From the NCBI GenBank assembly GCA_036393295.1, contig DASWHF010000018.1, positions 15,123-79,122 on the forward strand: a DNA stretch of 64,000 nucleotides, read 5' to 3'. The notes beneath the pieces are model-generated. The model was not told the DNA's origin and made no database searches. It saw only the letters and a program-made list of their open reading frames with translations. Every line of letters begins with the position of its first letter. Position 1 is the stretch's first letter. This DNA is from DASWHF01 sp036393295 (GTDB lineage: Bacteria > Pseudomonadota > Gammaproteobacteria > Acidiferrobacterales > UBA6901). The translations under genes and the position numbers were made by a program. Shown piece by piece: positions 57,960 to 64,000 of the stretch.

Positions 57960-59891
57960 TCAGTTCTCCGCAGTATCAGAAGAAAAGCCGTGGCTCGCGA
58001 TCTCCCGGGCGAGGCGGGCGCTGAACGCCTCCGGCGTCATCGCCCCCAAGTCTTCGCCCGCGCGCGTGCGCACGGCCAGGGTACCGTTCTGCGCCTCCTT
58101 CTCCCCCAACACCAGCAGGTAAGGGATGCGCTGAATTGTATGCTCGCGGATTTTAAAGCCGATCTTCTCGTTTCTCAAGTCCGATTCGACCCGGAAGCCC
58201 TGTTTTTTCAAGGATTCCTCCGCCCCCCGGGCGTAGTCGGCCTGGCGGTCGGTGATCGTCAGGCAGACCGCCTGGACCGGGGCCAGCCAGGCCGGCATGG
58301 CCCCGGCATGCTCCTCGATCAGGATGCCGATGAAGCGCTCCAGGGAGCCCAGGATCGCCCGGTGCAGCATGACCGGCACCTGCTTGGAGCCGTCGGCGGC
58401 GATGTAATGGGCGTCCAGGCGCCCCGGCATGGAGAAATCGGCCTGGATGGTCCCGCACTGCCAGACCCGGCCGATGCTGTCCTTCAGGGAAAACTCGATC
58501 TTGGGGCCGTAAAAAGCCCCCTCCCCCGGCTGCAATTGCCAATCCAGACCCTTGGCGTTGAGGGCCTGTTCGAGGGCGTGCTCGGCCTTGTCCCAGCTCG
58601 CGTCCGAGCCAACCCGCTGGGCGGGGCGGGTGGACAGCCGGTACTGGATCTCCCGGAACCCGAAGTCGGCGTACACCTTGTGGAGGAGATCGATAAACTC
58701 CGCGACCTCGGCCTGGATCTGGTCCTCGGTGCAGAAGATATGCGCGTCGTCCTGGACGAAGCCGCGCAGCCGCATCAGCCCGTGCAGCGCCCCGGACTGC
58801 TCGTTGCGGTGGCAGGAGCCGAATTCGGCCAGGCGCAGCGGCAGGTCGCGGTAGCTCTTCAAGCCCTGATTGTAGATCTGGATATGGCCCGGGCAGTTCA
58901 TCGGCTTGATGGCGTAGTGGCGCTTCTCCGACTCGGTGGTGAACATGTCGTCGCGGAACTTGTCCCAGTGTCCGGATTTTTCCCACAGCGAGCGGTCCAG
59001 CACCTGCGGCGTGTGCACTTCCTGGTAGCCGTTGGCGCGCAACAGGGCGCGGATATAGCCCACGATCGTCTGGTATATGCGCCAGCCGCGGTCGTGCCAG
59101 AAGATCATGCCGGGCGCCTCTTCCTGGAAGTGAAACAGGTCGAGCGCCCGGCCGAGCTTGCGGTGGTCGCGCTTTTCGGCCTCGGCCAGGCGGTGCAGGT
59201 AGGCGTCGAGCGCCTTCTTGTCGGGCCAGGCGGTGCCGTAGATGCGCGCCAGCATCTCGTTGCGCGAGTCGCCGCGCCAGTAGGCGCCGGCGACCTTCAT
59301 CAGCTTGAAGGCCTTGAGCTTGCCGGTCGACGGCACATGCGGGCCGCGGCACAGGTCGATGAAGCCGCCCTGGCGGTAGAGCGAGATGTCCTCGCCGGCC
59401 GGGATGCCGCTGATGATCTCGGCCTTGTACTCCTCGCCCAGGCCGCGGAAGAACTCGACCGCGGCGTCGCGCGCCATGACCTGGCGGCTCACCGGGAAAT
59501 CCTTTTTGGCGAGCTCCTGCATCTTGGCCTCGATCGCGGCCAGGTCGTCCTCGGTGAAGCCGCGCTTGTAGGCGAAGTCGTAGTAGAAGCCGTCCTCGAT
59601 CACCGGGCCGATGGTGACCTGGGCGTCGGGAAACAGCTCCTTGACCGCCTGGGCGAGCAGGTGCGCGGTCGAGTGGCGGATGACCTCCAGGCCCTCGGGG
59701 TCGCGCTCGGTGACGATGGCGAGCGTGGCGTCGCGCTCGATGCGATACGAGGTGTCGACCAGCTTGCCGTCGACCTTGCCGGCGAGCGCGGCCTTGGCGA
59801 GGCCCGGCCCGATGGCGGCGGCGACTTCGGCGACGGTGACAGCGGCGGGGAATGTCTTGGTACTGCCGTCCGGCAGGGTGATGACTGGCAT
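57960..59891 (-). CDS. thrS: Threonine--tRNA ligase
   Basis: The 643-aa class II synthetase has a TGS domain ([20 protein letters not shown]), an editing domain with [18 protein letters not shown], the catalytic core with zinc-ligand motif [13 protein letters not shown] and [14 protein letters not shown], and the anticodon-binding domain ([17 protein letters not shown]). It heads thrS-infC-rpmI-rplT-pheS-pheT-ihfA. The upstream region (59892-60010) may include an operator, but none is recognised. Confidence 0.97.
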   Translation of the reverse strand: MPVITLPDGSTKTFPAAVTVAEVAAAIGPGLAKAALAGKVDGKLVDTSYRIERDATLAIVTERDPEGLEVIRHSTAHLLAQAVKELFPDAQVTIGPVIEDGFYYDFAYKRGFTEDDLAAIEAKMQELAKKDFPVSRQVMARDAAVEFFRGLGEEYKAEIISGIPAGEDISLYRQGGFIDLCRGPHVPSTGKLKAFKLMKVAGAYWRGDSRNEMLARIYGTAWPDKKALDAYLHRLAEAEKRDHRKLGRALDLFHFQEEAPGMIFWHDRGWRIYQTIVGYIRALLRANGYQEVHTPQVLDRSLWEKSGHWDKFRDDMFTTESEKRHYAIKPMNCPGHIQIYNQGLKSYRDLPLRLAEFGSCHRNEQSGALHGLMRLRGFVQDDAHIFCTEDQIQAEVAEFIDLLHKVYADFGFREIQYRLSTRPAQRVGSDASWDKAEHALEQALNAKGLDWQLQPGEGAFYGPKIEFSLKDSIGRVWQCGTIQADFSMPGRLDAHYIAADGSKQVPVMLHRAILGSLERFIGILIEEHAGAMPAWLAPVQAVCLTITDRQADYARGAEESLKKQGFRVESDLRNEKIGFKIREHTIQRIPYLLVLGEKEAQNGTLAVRTRAGEDLGAMTPEAFSARLAREIASHGFSSDTAEN

Positions 59892-60010
59892 GGCGCATCC
59901 TCTTCAGTGGCGGCCGTTACGAGGGGCCGCGTAAAGTTCAACTCCAAAAGCCGGCGCCCCGGGTTCCTGGTTACGCTCCAGGGCCCGATCGGGACGCGGC
60001 GACGTCTAAT

Positions 60011-60085
60011 TGGTAGGCGCGAGTGGGATCGAACCACCGACCACTACCATGTCAAGGTAGTGCTCTACCACTGAGCTACGCGCCT
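60011..60085 (-). tRNA. tRNA-Val(GAC)
   Basis: The 75-nt gene with encoded CCA has acceptor AGGCGCG/CGCGCCT, D-arm TAGCTCAGTGGTAGAGC, anticodon arm CTACC-TTGACAT-GGTAG with anticodon GAC, and T-loop GGTTCGATCCC. It lies upstream of thrS on the same strand. Confidence 0.96.
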
Positions 60086-60177
60086 GCGGAAGTTGCGCAA
60101 AATAGCACAACTCCGCAGGCGCGCTCAAGTCGGCGGCTAACGACGCACGCCGTGCAACCGTTCATGCTGACAAGGAA

Positions 60178-60245
60178 GCCACGGGGGACACGGGGAGCAC
60201 GGGGTGAGACAAGATAACCCCCGTGCTCCCCGTGTCCCCCGTGGC
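60178..60245. repeat. CACGGGG hairpin repeat, copy 6
   Basis: This 68-bp hairpin has arms starting GCCACGGGGGACACGGGGAG and a mirrored right arm ending CGTGGC. It lies between the 3' end of the PstS-like gene and tRNA-Val/thrS. Confidence 0.87.
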
Positions 60246-60277
60246 CGATTCTTCGGCGCCGCAGGAACCCCGGATGA

Positions 60278-61249
60278 TCAGTACTTCTTGGCGCCAGGTT
60301 CGTCGTACTTGGCGAGCGCCTTGGCCATGGCCTTGTTCTGCTGCTCGAGGTACTTGAGCCACAGGCCGATGGCGTCCTCGTAGGGCACGGTGCCGACGCT
60401 GCGCATGACCTGCTTGCCTTCGCGGCCCATCACGAAGCTGATGAACTTCCGCACTTCGGGATCCGGGTTCTGCAGGTGGGTGACCATGTAGAGCGGCCGG
60501 TAGAGCAGGTAATTGCCCGACTTGATGTCCTCGTAGCTCGGCTCCTTGCCCTCGAGGTTGAGGATCTTGGCGACGCCCTCGAGCTTGCGCGCGCTGCTGA
60601 TGCCGGTGACGCCGACGCCGTTCGGATTCTGCGGGATGGCGCGCTCCAGCGGACCCGACGAGTCCACGACGTGAGTCGCGACGAAGTCTTCTTCATAATT
60701 GGCGAACACGATCTCGCGCAGCGTGCGGCCGACACCCGAGATCTTGCCCTTGCGCACGTACAGCTCGATCGGCGCGTCCTTGCCGCCCAGCTCCTTCCAG
60801 TTCGTCACCCGCCCCTTGAGCATGTCACGCAGCTGGTTGAGCGAAATATTGCTCACCGGATTGTCCTTGTGAACGATGACCGCCAGCGCGTCCCAGGCCA
60901 CCGGGATCAGTTGCACGCGCCGCTCCTCGGGGATGGTCATGTTGGTCCGGCCGTCCTCCACGACGTGCCGGCAGGTGCCACCGATGCTCACCGCGTGCGA
61001 GGACACCTGGCGGATGCCCTTGGTCGCGCCGCCGCCCTTGAAATCGATCTTGACGCCGGTCTTGGCCTCGTAGGCCGTCGCCATTTCCGCCATGAAGGCG
61101 TTCTTGGAGATGCCGCAGCCGGCCCAGGTCAATACCTTTTGTGCCGACTGTTGTGTCGACTGCGGCGCCGGCGCCGCTCCGGTCGCCACCACCAGGCTGA
61201 TTGCGGCAATCAGTATGCCGAACCACCGCTTGCCGAACTGATCTTTCAT
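60278..61249 (-). CDS. Periplasmic PstS-like substrate-binding protein
   Basis: The ATG at 61249 gives 323 aa with an N-terminal signal sequence (WFGILIAAISLVVATGAA). The fold is that of phosphate-type solute-binding proteins: ALAVIVHKDNPVSNISLNQL, LREIVF, DSSGPLERAIPQNPNGVGVT and RPLYMVTH. The phosphate-contacting loops of classic PstS are not clearly conserved, and two cysteines (WAGCGISKN and GGTCRHVV) are unusual for that family, so the ligand may not be phosphate. No permease or ATPase genes are adjacent. It is followed by repeat copy 6. Confidence 0.8.
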   Translation of the reverse strand: MKDQFGKRWFGILIAAISLVVATGAAPAPQSTQQSAQKVLTWAGCGISKNAFMAEMATAYEAKTGVKIDFKGGGATKGIRQVSSHAVSIGGTCRHVVEDGRTNMTIPEERRVQLIPVAWDALAVIVHKDNPVSNISLNQLRDMLKGRVTNWKELGGKDAPIELYVRKGKISGVGRTLREIVFANYEEDFVATHVVDSSGPLERAIPQNPNGVGVTGISSARKLEGVAKILNLEGKEPSYEDIKSGNYLLYRPLYMVTHLQNPDPEVRKFISFVMGREGKQVMRSVGTVPYEDAIGLWLKYLEQQNKAMAKALAKYDEPGAKKY

Positions 61250-61767
61250 AACTACCCCCAACATGTTCCTTTTGCATTGGCCCGGAGTACGCCGGGCACC
61301 TACGCTCCCCAATCCGCCGTCGGTGTTCGGGCGTTGGTGTTATTGTCGGTTCGAGCCGGTTTTCGACGCCTGTGCGAGCGCCGCCGCGACAGCCCACGCG
61401 GTATGCCAGCCTGGCGTGATACTCGTGATTGCCCTCGGCCGTTACCCCGGCGCCATCGGGAGGGCGATACGCGCGCGCCCGACTCCATGCAGGGCGAAAA
61501 AGAGGAAACTCCTGGAGATCTGCTAAAACCCCAATCCCGTGGGTAGAGTATAGACGACCGCTTGTGGTCAACTCCGGCCGCCGTTCGTCGGCCAGAATAT
61601 TCCGATTGTCCAGGGTTGACGCCCTACAGCGGCGGGGCATTTCGATTTTCCAGCAGATCCGGGCCAGCGCGCCGAGTATTTCACCTCCGCCGGGCGCCGC
61701 GGCTCGACACCTGTCAAGGAACTCCGGGTTTGTGCGACCGCCGCCGCGGGTTGATCGGATCGGCCTA
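61250..61767. other. Intergenic region between the PstS-like gene and uvrB, no gene seen
   Basis: These 518 bp carry no recognisable gene on either strand; the open frames here lack family features and ribosome-binding sites. It must hold the promoter of the leftward PstS-like gene and the end of uvrB transcription. No strong terminator or tRNA is seen. Confidence 0.5.
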
Positions 61768-63795
61768 TTACCGCCGCCCTTCGACCAGACCCAGGTTCCG
61801 CGCCTTGATGGCCTGGATCTTGTCGCGCAACGCCGCCGCCTGCTCGAACTCGAGGTTCCGGGCGTGGGCATGCATCTGCTTTTCGAGCTTGTCGAGGACC
61901 CGGCCGAGCGCGTCGGCGCCGAGCCCCGCGTATTCCGCGGCCTCCTCGGCTGCCTGCAGTCGCGCACGGCCGCTGCCGCGCGTCGGCTTGGCGTAGTGCA
62001 CGCCCTCGATGATGTCCTTGACCGCCTTGACGATGCCCTGCGGTGTGATGCCGTGTTCGCGGTTGTAGGCCGCCTGCTTTGCCCGGCGCCGGTCGGTCTC
62101 GTCGATCGCCTGGCGCATGGAATCGGTGATGCGGTCGGCGTACAGGATCGCGGTGCCGCGCAGGTGGCGCGCGGCGCGGCCGATGGTCTGGATCAACGAG
62201 CGCGCCGAGCGCAGGAAGCCCTCCTTGTCGGCGTCCAGGATCGCCACCAGCGAGACTTCAGGCAAATCTAATCCTTCGCGCAACAGATTGATCCCGACCA
62301 GCACGTCGAACACGCCGGCGCGCAGATCGCGGATGATCTCGACGCGCTCGACGGTGTCGATATCGGAGTGCAGGTAGCGCACCTTCACGCCGTGCTCGTT
62401 GAGATACTCGGTCAGGTCCTCGGCCATGCGCTTGGTGAGCGTGGTGACCAGCACGCGCTCGCCGACGGCCACGCGCTTGCGGATCTCCGACAGCAGGTCG
62501 TCGACCTGGGTCGCGACCGGCCGCACCTCAAGCTGCGGATCGACGAGGCCGGTCGGCCGCACCACCAGATCGATCACGCCGCCGGCGCGCCCCCGCTCGT
62601 ACGGCCCGGGCGTCGCCGAGACGAAGATCGTCTGCGGCATCAGCGCCTCGAACTCCTCGAATTTGAGCGGCCGGTTGTCGAGCGCCGACGGCAGGCGGAA
62701 GCCGTACTCGACCAGGGTCTCCTTGCGCGCGCGGTCGCCTTTGTACATCCCGCCGATCTGCGGAATGGTGACGTGGCTCTCGTCGATCACCAGCAGCGCG
62801 TTCTCCGGCAGGTAGTCGATCAGCGTCGGCGGCGGCTCGCCGGGCGCGCGCCCCGACAGGAAACGCGAGTAGTTCTCCACGCCCGGGCAGTAACCGACCT
62901 CCTGCAGCATCTCGATGTCGAGGCGCGCGCGGCTCTCCAGGCGCTGGGCCTCGACCAGCTTGTCGACCGAGCGCAGCTGCTCCAGGCGCGCTCGCAGCTC
63001 GTCCTTGATGTGCTCGATCGCGGCCAACACCGTTTCGCGCGGCGTGACGTAGTGCGACGAGGGAAAGATCGTGGTGCGCGTAAGCTTGTTCACCACCTCG
63101 CCGGTCAGCGGATCGAATTCGCTCAGGGCCTCGATCTCGTCGCCGAACAGCCCGACGCGCACCGCCAGGCGCTCGGACTCGGCCGGGTAGATGTCGACCA
63201 CGTCGCCGCGCACCCGGAAGGTCGCGCGGTGCAGCTCGACGTCGTTGCGCGTGTACTGCAGCTCGGTCAGGCGCTTCAATATCGCGCGCTGGTCGAGGAT
63301 GCCGCCGACCTTGAGGTGCAGGATCATGCCGTGATAGGCGGCCGGATCGCCGAGGCCGTAGATCGCCGACACGGTCGCGACGATGATCGCGTCCGGCCGC
63401 TCCAGCAACGCCTTGGTCGCCGACAGGCGCATCTGTTCGATGTGTTCGTTGATCGAGGCGTCCTTCTCGATATAGGTGTCGGACGAAGGCACGTAGGCCT
63501 CGGGCTGGTAATAGTCGTAATACGAGACGAAGTACTCGACCGCGTTGTGCGGAAAGAAATCGCGCAGCTCGGAATAGAGTTGGGCGGCGAGCGTCTTGTT
63601 GGGGGCCATGACCAGCGTCGGACGCTGCACGCGCGCGATGACATTGGCGATCGTGAAGGTCTTGCCGGAGCCGGTGACGCCGAGCAGCGTCTGGTAGGCC
63701 TCGCCGGCGGTGAGGCCGGCGACCAGCGCGTCGATCGCCGCCGGCTGGTCGCCGGCCGGCTGGAACTGGCTCTCCAGGGTGAAACGCGTGCTCAT
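61768..63795 (-). CDS. uvrB: Excinuclease ABC subunit B (UvrB)
   Basis: UvrB verifies damage in nucleotide excision repair. The 675-aa product has the Walker [18 protein letters not shown], the beta-hairpin region [20 protein letters not shown], the DEAD-like [16 protein letters not shown], helicase motifs [20 protein letters not shown] and QTIGRAARH, and a C-terminal UVR motif that binds UvrC. ATG at 63795 ([17 protein letters not shown]) is the family start; the frame to 63837 is an artefact. It partners uvrC at 4.9 kb. Confidence 0.97.
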   Translation of the reverse strand: MSTRFTLESQFQPAGDQPAAIDALVAGLTAGEAYQTLLGVTGSGKTFTIANVIARVQRPTLVMAPNKTLAAQLYSELRDFFPHNAVEYFVSYYDYYQPEAYVPSSDTYIEKDASINEHIEQMRLSATKALLERPDAIIVATVSAIYGLGDPAAYHGMILHLKVGGILDQRAILKRLTELQYTRNDVELHRATFRVRGDVVDIYPAESERLAVRVGLFGDEIEALSEFDPLTGEVVNKLTRTTIFPSSHYVTPRETVLAAIEHIKDELRARLEQLRSVDKLVEAQRLESRARLDIEMLQEVGYCPGVENYSRFLSGRAPGEPPPTLIDYLPENALLVIDESHVTIPQIGGMYKGDRARKETLVEYGFRLPSALDNRPLKFEEFEALMPQTIFVSATPGPYERGRAGGVIDLVVRPTGLVDPQLEVRPVATQVDDLLSEIRKRVAVGERVLVTTLTKRMAEDLTEYLNEHGVKVRYLHSDIDTVERVEIIRDLRAGVFDVLVGINLLREGLDLPEVSLVAILDADKEGFLRSARSLIQTIGRAARHLRGTAILYADRITDSMRQAIDETDRRRAKQAAYNREHGITPQGIVKAVKDIIEGVHYAKPTRGSGRARLQAAEEAAEYAGLGADALGRVLDKLEKQMHAHARNLEFEQAAALRDKIQAIKARNLGLVEGRR

Positions 63796-63830
63796 GACTT
63801 TTGGGGACCGGGGATTTGCGGGTATATTAA

Positions 63831-64000
<170 letters not shown>

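Overview
The window is a GC-rich chromosomal segment of a gammaproteobacterium. Several gene orders are diagnostic: thrS-infC-rpmI-rplT-pheS-pheT-ihfA followed by a MerR-type regulator and tRNA-Pro; surE-pcm-nlpD-rpoS; uvrC-pgsA-tRNA-Gly-tRNA-Cys-tRNA-Leu; and a P. aeruginosa Che2-like chemotaxis cluster. DsrE2-like and tandem-thioredoxin proteins are compatible with a sulfur-metabolising lineage, but that is inference only. Almost all core genes lie on the minus strand.

Region by region. 1-2.9 kb: the first codons of a membrane or exported protein, a decayed repeat-bounded element, rtcA, and a duplicated-hairpin/ankyrin membrane protein. 3.1-4.2 kb: a tRNA cluster in which tRNA-Leu(UAA) is split between U34 and A35 by a 710-nt group I intron resembling the cyanobacterial/plastid tRNA-Leu intron. 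The intron carries an HNH nuclease ORF on the strand opposite to the ribozyme. 4.3-16.2 kb: pgsA, uvrC, a family-5 UDG, speD, nagZ, an L,D-transpeptidase, rlmD, a PolB-like exonuclease, cysM, recJ and an uncharacterised COG4255-like gene. 16.3-21.8 kb: plus-strand accessory genes, visibly less GC-rich from about 17.4 kb. These are a tandem thioredoxin, a TetR with a palindromic operator over its own promoter, an SDR lacking YxxxK, a DsrE2-like protein, a truncated alpha/beta hydrolase next to a RAYT transposase, and two unknown small proteins. 22.1-24.1 kb: a bacterial dynamin-like GTPase. 24.3-34.8 kb: a complete chemosensory cluster (STAS, MCP-like, cheY, cheA, cheW, two MCPs, cheR, cheD, cheB). 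35.0-37.8 kb: a TRAP transporter. 38-42.9 kb: threonine and alanine synthesis. 43-46.2 kb: the rpoS locus. 46.3-50.8 kb: a GNAT-deacetylase fusion divergent from a GGDEF/EAL protein. 50.7-60.1 kb: a DAACS transporter and the translation operon. 60.3-64 kb: a PstS-like protein, uvrB, and the start of an aminotransferase.

A six-copy intergenic hairpin repeat built from tandem 9-10-nt CACGGGG-type units sits between co-directional genes at 7.6, 11.5, 12.4, 55.4, 56.6 and 60.2 kb, including inside the pheS-pheT operon. It matches no repeat family that I can name. The two strongest leads are the intron with its antisense HNH gene and this repeat family.
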